A DNA stretch of 64,000 nucleotides from an uncultured Prevotella sp. (GCA_946998205.1 CAMPYJ010000004.1:47893-111892), one strand, 5' to 3'. Shown: positions 27,170 through 37,129, numbered from the stretch's first letter. Numbers and translations are program-made. The notes: generated by a model from the sequence alone, not told the origin.

Positions 27170-27315
27170 TGGGCAAATGTACGACATTTCTTGCACATCT
27201 CCCCACATCTTATTATATTTGCATAACATTTTTAAGAACAAATAAGAAATGCCGTGTGAACAATTCACACCTTACGACACGCAATTTCGGCACCTTTACC
27301 CTTTAAATCGATGAC

Positions 27316-28353
27316 ATGAAGAGAACCCTGGAACAACTGGTCAGACCCAATATTTGGACGTTAACGCCACATGACAGCATGCGGAGCGACCATGACGGCA
27401 GCGAGGCAAACATCTTTTTGGATGCCAACGAAAATCCTTACAACAAGCCGCTTAACCGATATCCCGACCCACTGCAAAGGGAATTGAAAGAAAAGCTGAG
27501 TCAAATTAAGCAAGTGCCGGCCGGAAACATCTTTCTGAGTAACGGATGTGATGAAGCCATCGATTTGGTTTACCGCATTTTCTGCGAGCCAAAACAAGAC
27601 AACGTTGTTGCCATCGAACCAACATACGGCATGTACAAGGTGTGCGCAGACATCAACAACACGACCTACAAACCCGTGCTGCTGGATGAATGTTTCCAGC
27701 TGTCGGCCAACAAATTGCTGGCTGCATGCGATGCGTCAACAAAGGTAATCTGGCTATGCAGCCCCAACAACCCCACGGGCAACGACCTTCATAGAGATGC
27801 CATCACGGAAATCGTCCAACGGTTTGACGGCATCGTAGTGCTGGACGAAGCCTACAGTGACTTCTCTTCCCAGAAATCATTCCGCACCGAACTAACCTCC
27901 TACCCCAACCTCATCATACTCAACACCATGAGTCTGGCGTGGGGATGTGCGGGCATCCGACTGGGAATGGCATTCGCAAGCGAAGAAATCGTCAACCTAT
28001 TTAATAAGGTGAAACAGCCCTACAACATCAGTTCGCTCACGCAAGAGCAAGCACTCAAGTCGCTGCAAGGCACCTTTGAGGTAGAAAAATGGGTCACCAC
28101 CCTGCTGCAAGAAAGGCGAAGAATGGTGCAGGCCTTTGCCGTTCTGCCACAGTGCGTGAAGGTGTACCCTACCGCGGCCAACTTCTTTCTGGCCAAGATG
28201 GAAGATGCCCAAGCCACCTATCAATACCTGTTGGACAAAGGTATTGTGGTATGCCACAGTAGCCAGGTGGCACTATGCCACGATTGTTTGCGGGTGACCA
28301 TCGGCACGAAGACCGAAAACAACGAACTGTTGGCGGCCTTGCGACAATGCTGA
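27316..28353 (+). CDS. hisC: Histidinol-phosphate aminotransferase homolog lacking the PLP lysine
   Basis: A 345-residue fold-type I aminotransferase, clearly HisC by sequence: NIFLDANENPYN, RYPDPLQ, SNGCDEAIDLVYR, CSPNNPTGND, VLDEAYSDF and a C-terminal LRVTIGTKTENN. The enzyme normally converts imidazole-acetol phosphate and glutamate to histidinol phosphate. At the Schiff-base position the family has SKAWG or SKAFG; here codon 207 (27934-27936) is CTG, giving TMSLAWGCAGIRLG, so the catalytic lysine is Leu. All other cofactor motifs remain and the frame is intact. It may be inactive or altered. No other his gene is nearby. TATATTTG at 27214-27221 is a possible -7 box. Confidence 0.9.
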   Translation: MKRTLEQLVRPNIWTLTPHDSMRSDHDGSEANIFLDANENPYNKPLNRYPDPLQRELKEKLSQIKQVPAGNIFLSNGCDEAIDLVYRIFCEPKQDNVVAIEPTYGMYKVCADINNTTYKPVLLDECFQLSANKLLAACDASTKVIWLCSPNNPTGNDLHRDAITEIVQRFDGIVVLDEAYSDFSSQKSFRTELTSYPNLIILNTMSLAWGCAGIRLGMAFASEEIVNLFNKVKQPYNISSLTQEQALKSLQGTFEVEKWVTTLLQERRRMVQAFAVLPQCVKVYPTAANFFLAKMEDAQATYQYLLDKGIVVCHSSQVALCHDCLRVTIGTKTENNELLAALRQC

Positions 28354-28403
28354 AACAACGCGCGGCAACGCAATAATCAACTAACTATTGCGTTATCAGA
28401 CCA

Positions 28404-30782
28404 ATGATGAAATTGAGAACCGTTGTAATCAGTCTGTTGCTGCTATGCGCAATGGCAGCACAAGCCCAATCATTCACCCTGCAGGGAAGAGTGGTTGACG
28501 AGCAACTCAATCCCGTGGAGCTGGCCACCGTGTCGTGTCTGCAACAGAGCAAAGCCACTGTGACCTCACTCAAAGGCGAGTTCAGCATGCAACTGATGTC
28601 GGCCGACTCGGTAGTTATCCGGTTTTCCATGATTGGCTACAAAACCAAGCAGCGCGTGCTGCGCCATCCGCGAGGCAAGCAAACGTTGCAAATCGTGTTG
28701 AACAGCGACGACCAGATGCTGGGTGAAGTGAAGGTGATGGGCGAGAAAATTCAGACCGGACAAACGCAAAACCTGAAGACAGAACATGCCAAAACCTTGC
28801 CTTCGGTGACGGGAAACGGCGTGGAAGAGCTCATACAATCGCAAGCCGGCGTGTCCTCGCACAACGAACTGTCATCACAATACAACGTAAGAGGGGGTGC
28901 TTTTGACGAGAACAGCGTGTACATCAACAACATAGAGATATACAGACCTTTCTTGGTAAGGTCGGGACAGCAAGAGGGATTGTCGGTCATCAATCCCGAC
29001 ATGGTGGAGAAAATTGGTTTTTCAACCGGCGGATTCGAGGCCAAATACGGCGACAAAATGTCGTCGGCCCTCGACATCACCTACCGGCAACCCAAACCTT
29101 TTGAAGCCAACGTGTCTGCCAGTTTGTTGGGAGCCAGTGCGTTCGTAGGTTTCAGAACCAAAACGGTGGCATGGAGCAACGGCCTGAGATACAAGACCAA
29201 CAAATATCTGTTGGGGTCGCTGGAGACCGAGGGAGAATACAAACCCGATTTCTTAGACTATCAAACCTACCTGGTTTATACGCCGAACAAGCGTTGGAAA
29301 CTGTCGTTCATCGGCAACCTATCGGACAATCACTACCTGTTTACGCCACAAAACAGGGAAACGGCTTTCGGTACATTGCAAAACGTTAAGTCGTTCAAAG
29401 TATATTTTGACGGGCATGAAAAGGATCGGTTCAACACCTATTTCGGGTCAATCGACTTGACACGCAACTTCGGTGACTCCACGTCAGTGTCACTCTTAGC
29501 CTCGGCTTTCTCGACCAACGAACGTGAAAAATATGACATCCAGGGACAATACTGGCTCACACAAACCGAGACAAGTGAGAACTTGGGCGTTGGAACCTAC
29601 TTTCAACATGCGCGCAACTACTTGAAAGCCCATGTGGAGAACGTAAAGTTGATGGCCAAACACACATCCAAGCGACATCAGGTGGAAGGCGGATTGACAT
29701 TCAAGTTTGAACACATCCAAGAGCAAGCTGCCGAATATGAGATGCGGGATTCAAGCGGATACAGCATCCCACACACGGGAAAAGACCTGTACATGATTTA
29801 CTCTCTGCGTGCCAAAAACGAACTGAACGCCCGGCGCATCGAGGCATATCTGCAAGACACCTATCGGTTTGGCAACCGCAACGGCAACACACACTACACC
29901 TTGAACTATGGGGTGCGCATGAGCAGATGGAGCTTCAACAAAGAATTGGTGGTGAGTCCGCGCGCCTCACTGGGCATCATTCCTGCCTTTAACGAGAACA
30001 TGACCTTTCGCTTGGCGGCCGGATTGTACTATCAAACGCCTTTCTACAAAGAGATAAGAGACACCACAACCGTCAACGGAACGACGTACGCACGGCTGAA
30101 CGAGAAGGCGAAGAGCCAACGTTCTATCCACCTAATCACCGCCATGGACTACCGGTTCAGAATGAACAAGCGGCCATTCAAGTTCACTGCCGAAGCCTAC
30201 TTCAAGGCATTGGGCAACCTGGTGCCATACAGTGTGAACAACGTCAAGGTGGTATATTATGGCGACAACATGGGGTCGGGACATGCCTTGGGGCTGGATA
30301 TGAAGCTGTATGGCGAGTTTGTGCCTGGAACTGATTCGTGGATAAGCCTCTCCGTGATGGACACGAAGATGAAACTCAATGGCAAGACCATTCCCATGCC
30401 TACCGACCAGCGGTACGCCGTGAACCTGTTCTTCACCGATTACTTCCCCGGAACCGACCGATGGAAGATGTCATTAAAGCTGGCTTTTGCCGACGGTCTT
30501 CCCTTTGCAGCCCCGCACCGCGAATTGGAACGCAACTCATTTCGCGCATCTGCGTACAGACGAGTGGACTTAGGGATGAGTTACCGACTACTGAACAATG
30601 ACGACCGTCGTTCTAAATCCATCTTCAAGAACATTTGGTTGGGCATTGACGCGCTGAACCTCTTCGGCATCAGTAACGTCAATTCATATTATTGGATTAC
30701 GGATGTGACGAACCAACAATACGCCGTTCCCAATTATCTGACCGGTCGATTGATTAACGGAAAGGTTATACTCGAATTCTGA
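28404..30782 (+). CDS. TonB-dependent receptor with carboxypeptidase-regulatory-like domain
   Basis: A 792-residue outer-membrane receptor: signal peptide (to AQAQ), a carboxypeptidase-regulatory-like domain (about 24-100: FTLQGRVVDEQLNPVELATV), a plug (about 120-230: GNGVEELIQSQAGVSSHNEL, YNVRGGAFDENSVYINNIEI) and a beta-barrel ending NGKVILEF with the terminal Phe needed by the BAM machine. The DUF5103 gene follows after 35 bases, an arrangement recurrent in Bacteroidetes. Without a SusD gene a glycan role is not indicated; the ligand is unknown. Confidence 0.88.
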   Translation: MMKLRTVVISLLLLCAMAAQAQSFTLQGRVVDEQLNPVELATVSCLQQSKATVTSLKGEFSMQLMSADSVVIRFSMIGYKTKQRVLRHPRGKQTLQIVLNSDDQMLGEVKVMGEKIQTGQTQNLKTEHAKTLPSVTGNGVEELIQSQAGVSSHNELSSQYNVRGGAFDENSVYINNIEIYRPFLVRSGQQEGLSVINPDMVEKIGFSTGGFEAKYGDKMSSALDITYRQPKPFEANVSASLLGASAFVGFRTKTVAWSNGLRYKTNKYLLGSLETEGEYKPDFLDYQTYLVYTPNKRWKLSFIGNLSDNHYLFTPQNRETAFGTLQNVKSFKVYFDGHEKDRFNTYFGSIDLTRNFGDSTSVSLLASAFSTNEREKYDIQGQYWLTQTETSENLGVGTYFQHARNYLKAHVENVKLMAKHTSKRHQVEGGLTFKFEHIQEQAAEYEMRDSSGYSIPHTGKDLYMIYSLRAKNELNARRIEAYLQDTYRFGNRNGNTHYTLNYGVRMSRWSFNKELVVSPRASLGIIPAFNENMTFRLAAGLYYQTPFYKEIRDTTTVNGTTYARLNEKAKSQRSIHLITAMDYRFRMNKRPFKFTAEAYFKALGNLVPYSVNNVKVVYYGDNMGSGHALGLDMKLYGEFVPGTDSWISLSVMDTKMKLNGKTIPMPTDQRYAVNLFFTDYFPGTDRWKMSLKLAFADGLPFAAPHRELERNSFRASAYRRVDLGMSYRLLNNDDRRSKSIFKNIWLGIDALNLFGISNVNSYYWITDVTNQQYAVPNYLTGRLINGKVILEF

Positions 30783-30817
30783 CAGTCGCCATCACGCAGC
30801 CATCTGCAAAACACATC

Positions 30818-32056
30818 ATGGAAATGAATACGATAAACAGAGCACTGATAGGCATTTGTCTTTTGCTGACAGCAAGCATTTGCACTGCACAAAAGAACGA
30901 GATTTACAAAAAATCGATTGCTTCCTTGCAAGTGGTTGCAGGGGAAGATTGGCTCTCACCCCCCATCACTCAGTTGAATGGTGAGCCGATAACCATCGCG
31001 TTTGACGACCTCACCCACGAATATCACCGCTATACTTACACCATTGAACATTGCGAAGCCGACTGGAGCACCACCACACAGTTGTTCGCAAGCGATTATC
31101 TGGATGGCTTCGCAGAGGGGAATACCATCGATGACGTGCAAAAATCAATCAACACGAAAACGCTCTACACCCACTATCGGCTGCAAATACCCAACGAAAG
31201 ATGCAGGCTGAAGATGAGCGGGAACTATCGTCTCACGGTCTTCGACGAAAACAACGACAATGAGAAAATCCTGTCTGCGTGCTTCATGGTCGTGGAACCT
31301 CTCGCCAACATCCGACTTGAGGTGGTGACCAACACAGACATTGACATCAACGGAACGCATCAGCAGGTGAACATGGAGGTAAACTACGGCAGGCTGCAAG
31401 TAACCGATCCGGCAACCCAAATCAAGACCATCGTACTGCAAAACGGTCGGTGGAACAAAGAACGGTTCAACATCAAACCGCAATACGTCATGCCCGACGC
31501 CTTGAAATGGGTACACAACAAGCAACTGATTTTTGACGGAGGCAACGAATACCGAAAGTTTGAAATGCTGGACGTGAACCATACGACCATGGGATTGGAA
31601 TCCGTTAACTGGGACGGAAACGATTATCACGCATACGTTTGGACCGATGAGCCTCGCCCAAATTATGTTTACGATGAGGATGCCGACGGGGCATTCTACA
31701 TCCGCAACAGCGACAATGAGGAAAACAACACCAGCTCTGATTATCTCATCGTGCATTTCAAGTTGCGGGCACCCAGGCAGAACGGGGACGTATATCTCAA
31801 CGCAACTTGGACCAACGACCAACTGACGCCGGAATACAAGATGCACTACAACGAGCAGGACGGCGTTTACGAGGCGGCAGTGCTGTTGAAACAGGGCTAC
31901 TACTCGTACCAGTATGTGGTTGCAAAGCCAGACGGAACGACCGTTCCGGTAAGCACTGAGGGGTCGTTCTATCAAACGGAAAACAAGTACCAGGCACTAC
32001 TCTACTATCGAGGAACTGGTGAACGTACCGACCGGTTGGTGGGAGCCACACACTGA
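30818..32056 (+). CDS. DUF5103-family exported protein
   Basis: A 412-residue exported protein with an N-terminal signal peptide (to SICTAQ). The body matches the DUF5103 pattern: PPITQLNGEPITIAFDDLTH, HRYTYTIEHCEADWSTTTQL, then RFNIKPQYVMPDALKW, LIFDGGNEYRKFEMLDVNHT and a C-terminal YYSYQYVV segment ahead of LLYYRG. The family is confined to Bacteroidetes and has no experimentally settled function that I know of. It is coupled to the TonB receptor upstream (35 bases), so it may be a periplasmic or surface partner. A bidirectional terminator follows at 32090-32121. Confidence 0.85.
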   Translation: MEMNTINRALIGICLLLTASICTAQKNEIYKKSIASLQVVAGEDWLSPPITQLNGEPITIAFDDLTHEYHRYTYTIEHCEADWSTTTQLFASDYLDGFAEGNTIDDVQKSINTKTLYTHYRLQIPNERCRLKMSGNYRLTVFDENNDNEKILSACFMVVEPLANIRLEVVTNTDIDINGTHQQVNMEVNYGRLQVTDPATQIKTIVLQNGRWNKERFNIKPQYVMPDALKWVHNKQLIFDGGNEYRKFEMLDVNHTTMGLESVNWDGNDYHAYVWTDEPRPNYVYDEDADGAFYIRNSDNEENNTSSDYLIVHFKLRAPRQNGDVYLNATWTNDQLTPEYKMHYNEQDGVYEAAVLLKQGYYSYQYVVAKPDGTTVPVSTEGSFYQTENKYQALLYYRGTGERTDRLVGATH

Positions 32057-32089
32057 CAATCATGCACATTTTTGCCATACAAATCAAAA

Positions 32090-32121
32090 AAGTATGGCAG
32101 ACTCATACATCTGCCATACTT
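32090..32121 (-). terminator. Shared terminator between the DUF5103 gene and trxA
   Basis: A perfect 12-bp stem, AAGTATGGCAGA (32090-32101) with TCTGCCATACTT (32110-32121). Read on the minus strand it is followed by TTTTTGATTT, a good U-run for trxA. For the converging plus-strand gene the run after it is shorter (TTTCC). Confidence 0.85.
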
Positions 32122-32142
32122 TCCTGATTGATGTTACCGCTA

Positions 32143-32457
32143 CTAAAGCAAGGACTTGAACTTCACATCGAGATTTGACTTTGAAGCTGCCCCAACGAAT
32201 TTGTCCACCAACTCTCCGCCCTTGAAGAAGAGGATGGTAGGAATGTTGCGCACGCCAAACTGCATGGCTAAGTCATCATTCTCCTCTACGTCACACTTAC
32301 CAACGACAATTTTTCCATCATAGTCGTTTGCCAATTCAGAGATGACAGGCCCCACCATGCGACAGGGTCCGCACCATGTAGCCCAAAAATCCACCACCAA
32401 TGGCAGGTCGCCATTCTTGTAACTCTCGAAATTCTCAGTTGTAATTTTAACTTCCAT
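32143..32457 (-). CDS. trxA: Thioredoxin
   Basis: A 104-residue cytoplasmic thioredoxin with the redox motif WCGPC in FWATWCGPCRMVGP, the cis-proline segment NIPTILFF and the usual five-strand layout. It reduces disulfides in target proteins using electrons from thioredoxin reductase. No signal peptide. It lies 74 bases behind dnaE on the same strand and ends at the shared terminator. Confidence 0.96.
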   Translation of the reverse strand: MEVKITTENFESYKNGDLPLVVDFWATWCGPCRMVGPVISELANDYDGKIVVGKCDVEENDDLAMQFGVRNIPTILFFKGGELVDKFVGAASKSNLDVKFKSLL

Positions 32458-32531
32458 TTTTTATTTTATGTTTATGTTTGTTTATGAAAGAGACAAATGA
32501 TTGTCATGAATCATGCAAATATCATTCCGAA

Positions 32532-35500
32532 TTAATTCACCAGATAGTTCATGTTGGGATTTCCTTCAATATATCTGATTAGGTCATGATGCAGACTGAT
32601 TCCGTGAAGCCCAGAATGAAGCATGACACTGGTATGATGCTTCTTATCCATTACTTGGAAGCAGAGCTGCGTGTTGCCCTCCGAATCTTGCAGCATGGAA
32701 ATGATGTCGTTCACCACCTCTTCATCCATGGCCCCGCTGTCCACGACAATGGTCAGCTTGTGTATCTGTTTGTCTCTTACCGTTTGCAAGTATTGTACAT
32801 CGTTGATGCGAAAATCGTAGTAGTTGCTGTCGCGGTATCGCTGCGTGCACTTACCGGTAAGATAAATGGTACTGCCCACTACCATCATGCCTTTCCACTT
32901 TCCCCATTCCTCTCCAAAGAAGGGTATCTCGCCTGTTCCACTGAAGTCTTCTATCGTCACGAATCCACAAGGCTTTCCCGTTTTCGTGAATTTGTCTTTC
33001 ACCGCAGTAATCATACCTCCGAAGACCACGTCTGCCTTCTTGGCCAACTCTTCGTTGTCACCAAGCTCAGTGCACGACGTGTTGCACATACTCTTCAACA
33101 CCACACTGAATTCGTCAAGCGGATGAGCCGAAAGATAGATTCCCACCAGCTCATGCTCGCGGTTGAGTTTTTCTATGTTGCTCCACAACTCTGGTTTAGG
33201 AATGGGTGGCGTGGCAATCTCTACGGCGTCATCACCTCCAAACAGCGAATGTTCTATTTCTGATTTCTTGTTTTGGTAGAGCTGCCCATAGCGCACGAGC
33301 GTGTCGATGAACAGTTCTCCTTTGTTGTTGGCCGTGAAGTAACTCTCTCGCGGAATGCCGAAGCTGTCGAATCCGCCACTGAGTGCCAAGCTCTCGAAGG
33401 CCTTGCGGTTGACCTGAGTAAAGTCTACCCGCTGCGTGAAATCAAAGATGTCTTGGTACAGTCCATGAGCCTCACGTTCTTGGATGATGGCGGCAGCGGC
33501 GGCATCGCCCATACCCTTGATGGCTGCAAGTCCAAAGCGTATTTCCCCCTTGTGGTTCACGCCAAACTTCTGATAGCTCTCGTTGACATCGGGTCCCAGC
33601 GTGGCTATGCGCAGCGACTTGCACTCGTCCATCAGCTTGGATATTTCCGTTATCTGGTCCTTGCGGCGACTCATGATGGCCGCCATGAACTCTGCGGGAT
33701 AGTGAGCCTTGAGATATGCCGTTTGAAAGGCCACCCACGAATAGCAGGCCGCATGCGACTTGTTGAAGGCATAGGACGCGAACTTCTCCCAGTCGGCCCA
33801 TATCTTGTCCAGCACGTTCTCATCATATCCGTTCTTCTTGCCGCCTTCGATAAACTTAGGTTTCATGGCATCCACTATCGCCTTTTTCTTCTTACCCATG
33901 GCCTTACGCAGGGCGTCACTCTCACCACGCGTGAAATTGGCCAGCAAACGCGAGAGCAACATCACCTGCTCTTGATAAACGGTGATGCCATAGGTATCTT
34001 TCAAATACCGCTCCATCACGGGAATGGGATATGTAATCTCCTCCTCACCTTTCTTACGAGCGATGAACGACGGAATGTTGTCCATGGGACCGGGGCGGTA
34101 GAGGGCGTTCATGGCGATGAGATCTTCAAACTTCGTCGGACACAACTGGCGCAGATAGTTCTGCATGCCGGCCGACTCAAACTGGAACGTGCCGATGGTT
34201 CGCCCCTCCTGGTAAAGCTTGTAAGTCAATTCATCGTCAATGGGAATCTTGTCAAGGTCGATGTCTATGTTCTGTGTCAGCTTCACATTTCTCACCGCTT
34301 CCTTCAACTCAGACAGGGTCTTCAGCCCCAAGAAGTCCATCTTGATCAGTCCCGTCTCCTCTATCACATGCCCATCATACTGCGTGCAATTGGTCTTTTC
34401 GTTCTTAAAGTCAGGGTCATCCGCCGTTGACACGGGAACCCAGTCGCTGATGGGGTCCCGACAGATGATGAAACCACAGGCATGGATGCCCGTTCCCCTC
34501 ACCGTTCCCTCCAGCATCTTGGCATACTTGATGGTGTTACTCTCGCGTATGTCAGCGGAGGCTTCGGCCATCTGTAACGCCGGCGTGCACTTAATGGCGT
34601 TGGTAAGGTTCATCTTCAACTTGTCAGGAAGCCTGTCGGGAATGGCCTTGCACAAAGCGTTGGAACGTTCCAGCGGCAGTTTCTCCACCCGAGCCACGTC
34701 CTTTATGGAGTTCTTGGTCGCCATGCTGCTGTAAGTGATGATGTGCGCGCAGTTCTCGTGTCCATACTTGTCCATCACCCATTTCAGCACCTTCCCCCGG
34801 CCATCGTCATCAAAGTCGGTGTCGATATCAGGCAACGAGATACGGTCAGGGTTCAAGAAACGCTCGAAAAGCAAGTCGTATTTCAGTGGATCAATCTTCG
34901 TGATGCCCAAGCAGTAGGCCACAACCGATCCGGCAGCCGACCCACGTCCCGGTCCAACCATCACGCCCAATTCCTCTCGGGCCGCGCGGATGAAGTCGGA
35001 TACTATCAAGAAATAACCCGGAAAGCCCATGGTCTTCATCACATGAAGCTCAAAGCGTATACGGTCATCCACCTCCTTGGGCAAGGGGTCGCCGTACAAC
35101 GTCCTGGCGCCCCGGTAGGAAAGATGCTGCAAATAGTCGGCCTCAAACTTGATGCGATACATCTTCTCGTAGCCGCCGAGATGGTCTACCCGCTTCTGCG
35201 CATCTTCCTCCGACATGGGATTCTCACCATTCTCATCGCTGGTAAACTCCCTCCGGAGCTCCTCTTCCGTAAATTTCCGCTTCCACTCCTCCAGCTTTCC
35301 GAACGATTCGGGTATGGGAAAGTTGGGCATGATGGGGTCGTGGTTGATGGAATAGGTCTCCACCTTATCAAGAATCTCAATGGTATTCGCCATCGTCTCT
35401 GGCACATCGCCGAAGACCTCGTTCATCTCTTCGCGGGTCTTGAACCACTCTTGTTTGGAATAGAGCATGCGCGTGGGGTCGTCAAGGTCTTTCCCCGTAG

Positions 35501-36239
35501 AGAGACACAGCAGGTGATCGTGGGCCTCGGCGTTCTCTTTGTCCACGAAGTGAACGTCATTGGTGCACACCACCTTGATACCATACTCCTTGGCCAGGCT
35601 GAAAATCACTTGATTGGCTCGCTGCTGCAAGGGATAGGCCTCACGGTTGGCGCGAATCGAGGGATCTTTCACCTCGTGGCGTTGTATCTCCAGGTAGTAA
35701 TCGTCACCAAAAACCCCCTTGTACCACTCCACCGCTTCCCTGGCTCCAGCCATGTCGCCGGCAATGATTTTGCGTGGCACCTCGCCGGCCAGGCAAGCCG
35801 AACAAACAATGAGGTCTTCATGATATTTCTCCAATTCCTCACGGTCGGTACGCGGCCGCATGTAATAACCCTCCTCCCAAGCATGGCTCACCAGCTTGAT
35901 GAGGTTTTTGTAGCCGCGGTAGTTTTTAGCCAACACGATGAGGTGATAACCGCTCATGTCGCCCATGTCCTTGACCTTGTCGAACCTACTGCGGCGAGCC
36001 ACATACATCTCACAGCCGAAGATGGGCTTGAAGGGCTGCTTCCCCTCGGCCTTCAACTGCTTGTTAACCGTGTTGGCATAGTCGAAAAATTCCTTGATGC
36101 CGAACATGTTTCCATGGTCGGTGATGGCCAGTCCTCTCATCCCGTCGGCAACAGCCTTGTCAACGAGCCGCTTCACGGGCGACTGACCGTCAAGAATGGA
36201 ATAATAGGTATGTACGTGTAGGTGGACGAAATCGTTCAT
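32532..36239 (-). CDS. dnaE: DNA polymerase III alpha subunit
   Basis: A 1235-residue replicative polymerase. It has an N-terminal PHP domain (HLHVHTYYSILDG from residue 6; ITDHGNMFGIKEF), the C-family polymerase core (GPGRGSAAGSVVAYCLGIT; catalytic PDIDTDFDDDGRG near residue 467, and AFNKSHAACYSWVAFQTAYL), a helix-hairpin-helix region and a C-terminal OB domain (DVVFGGMITAVKDKFTKTG). Length is within the usual DnaE range. The ATG at 36239 has a minus-strand promoter 20 bases upstream. trxA follows downstream. Confidence 0.97.
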   Translation of the reverse strand: MNDFVHLHVHTYYSILDGQSPVKRLVDKAVADGMRGLAITDHGNMFGIKEFFDYANTVNKQLKAEGKQPFKPIFGCEMYVARRSRFDKVKDMGDMSGYHLIVLAKNYRGYKNLIKLVSHAWEEGYYMRPRTDREELEKYHEDLIVCSACLAGEVPRKIIAGDMAGAREAVEWYKGVFGDDYYLEIQRHEVKDPSIRANREAYPLQQRANQVIFSLAKEYGIKVVCTNDVHFVDKENAEAHDHLLCLSTGKDLDDPTRMLYSKQEWFKTREEMNEVFGDVPETMANTIEILDKVETYSINHDPIMPNFPIPESFGKLEEWKRKFTEEELRREFTSDENGENPMSEEDAQKRVDHLGGYEKMYRIKFEADYLQHLSYRGARTLYGDPLPKEVDDRIRFELHVMKTMGFPGYFLIVSDFIRAAREELGVMVGPGRGSAAGSVVAYCLGITKIDPLKYDLLFERFLNPDRISLPDIDTDFDDDGRGKVLKWVMDKYGHENCAHIITYSSMATKNSIKDVARVEKLPLERSNALCKAIPDRLPDKLKMNLTNAIKCTPALQMAEASADIRESNTIKYAKMLEGTVRGTGIHACGFIICRDPISDWVPVSTADDPDFKNEKTNCTQYDGHVIEETGLIKMDFLGLKTLSELKEAVRNVKLTQNIDIDLDKIPIDDELTYKLYQEGRTIGTFQFESAGMQNYLRQLCPTKFEDLIAMNALYRPGPMDNIPSFIARKKGEEEITYPIPVMERYLKDTYGITVYQEQVMLLSRLLANFTRGESDALRKAMGKKKKAIVDAMKPKFIEGGKKNGYDENVLDKIWADWEKFASYAFNKSHAACYSWVAFQTAYLKAHYPAEFMAAIMSRRKDQITEISKLMDECKSLRIATLGPDVNESYQKFGVNHKGEIRFGLAAIKGMGDAAAAAIIQEREAHGLYQDIFDFTQRVDFTQVNRKAFESLALSGGFDSFGIPRESYFTANNKGELFIDTLVRYGQLYQNKKSEIEHSLFGGDDAVEIATPPIPKPELWSNIEKLNREHELVGIYLSAHPLDEFSVVLKSMCNTSCTELGDNEELAKKADVVFGGMITAVKDKFTKTGKPCGFVTIEDFSGTGEIPFFGEEWGKWKGMMVVGSTIYLTGKCTQRYRDSNYYDFRINDVQYLQTVRDKQIHKLTIVVDSGAMDEEVVNDIISMLQDSEGNTQLCFQVMDKKHHTSVMLHSGLHGISLHHDLIRYIEGNPNMNYLVN

Positions 36240-36260
36240 GAGCTTACTTAATTTGGAGTG

Positions 36261-36292
36261 TAAAGATACTCAATATGCTCGACACGGCCAAA
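36261..36292 (-). promoter_or_regulatory. Promoter of dnaE
   Basis: On the minus strand, TTTG (36292-36289), a 20-base spacer and TATCTTTA (36268-36261). The last base departs from TAnnTTTG but the spacing is ideal. Confidence 0.6.
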
Positions 36293-36307
36293 GAATGATT
36301 GTAAAAG

Positions 36308-36339
36308 TTTGTGCGGTTTCCAAAAAACAATTATCTTTG
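36308..36339 (+). promoter_or_regulatory. Promoter of psd-pssA
   Basis: TTTG (36308-36311), a 20-base spacer and TATCTTTG (36332-36339). It sits back-to-back with the dnaE promoter and places the psd start at the ATG 36367. Confidence 0.75.
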
Positions 36340-36366
36340 CACAAACTTCTAATCGGTTTTCATACT

Positions 36367-37059
36367 ATGATTAAAAGAATCAAGAAACTGAAGAAAATCC
36401 GTATACATCGCGAAGGAACAGACACCCTGATCTGGGGTTTCATCGTCATTGCGGCCATCGCATTGACGTTATGGCGATCGTACGAGACGAAGATTCCATT
36501 CTACACCTTCATGGTTATCTTCGGAACGATATATTGCTTGGTCATCAACTTCTTTCAATGTCCCACTCGCTATTTTCCATCTGAGGATACCGACGGGATC
36601 GTTGTGGCTCCTGCAGACGGCAAGATAGTGGTGATCGAGGAGGTGGAAGAGAACAAGTACTTTCACGAGAAGCGCATCATGATTTCGGTCTTCATGAGCC
36701 TGTTCAACGTTCACGCCAACTGGTTTCCCGTTGACGGCAAGGTGAAACTGGTTCATCACCAAAACGGCAACTACCACAAGGCATGGCTGCCAAAAGCCAG
36801 CGAGGAGAATGAACACAGCGACGTCATCATCACTACGCCCGACGGTGTGGACATTCTCTGCCGGCAAATCGCCGGAGCCATGGCCAGACGCATCGTCACC
36901 TACGCCAAGGAAGGTGAAGACTGCTATATCGACGAGCACCTGGGCTTCATCAAATTTGGTTCGCGCGTGGACGTATACCTGCCTCTTGGAACTGAAGTGT
37001 GCGTGAAAATGGGACAAAAAACAACAGGCGACCATACCATCATCGCAAAACTGAAATAA
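36367..37059 (+). CDS. psd: Phosphatidylserine decarboxylase proenzyme
   Basis: A 230-residue, archaeal-type (short) phosphatidylserine decarboxylase that makes phosphatidylethanolamine at the inner membrane. Two N-terminal hydrophobic helices (LIWGFIVIAAIALTLW; FYTFMVIFGTIYCLVINFF) anchor it. VVAPADGKIVVIEE and RIMISVFMSLFNVHANW are family signatures. The autocatalytic cleavage that creates the pyruvoyl group is at Gly198-Ser199 in GFIKFGSRVD. A longer frame begins at 36238, but the promoter boxes lie inside it, so ATG 36367 is used. pssA follows after 70 bases and supplies the substrate. Confidence 0.95.
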   Translation: MIKRIKKLKKIRIHREGTDTLIWGFIVIAAIALTLWRSYETKIPFYTFMVIFGTIYCLVINFFQCPTRYFPSEDTDGIVVAPADGKIVVIEEVEENKYFHEKRIMISVFMSLFNVHANWFPVDGKVKLVHHQNGNYHKAWLPKASEENEHSDVIITTPDGVDILCRQIAGAMARRIVTYAKEGEDCYIDEHLGFIKFGSRVDVYLPLGTEVCVKMGQKTTGDHTIIAKLK

Positions 37060-37129
37060 AACAAAGCGGGGACGGCAATTCGGATGACAATCGTCACATA
37101 CACCCCCATGCCGAGCCTCCACGACACAA

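Noticed and set aside
34743..36221. A 492-codon plus-strand frame opposite dnaE, and another at 33273-34430
   Set aside because: Long antisense frames are expected opposite GC-biased codons; dnaE is unambiguous on the other strand and these have no family features.
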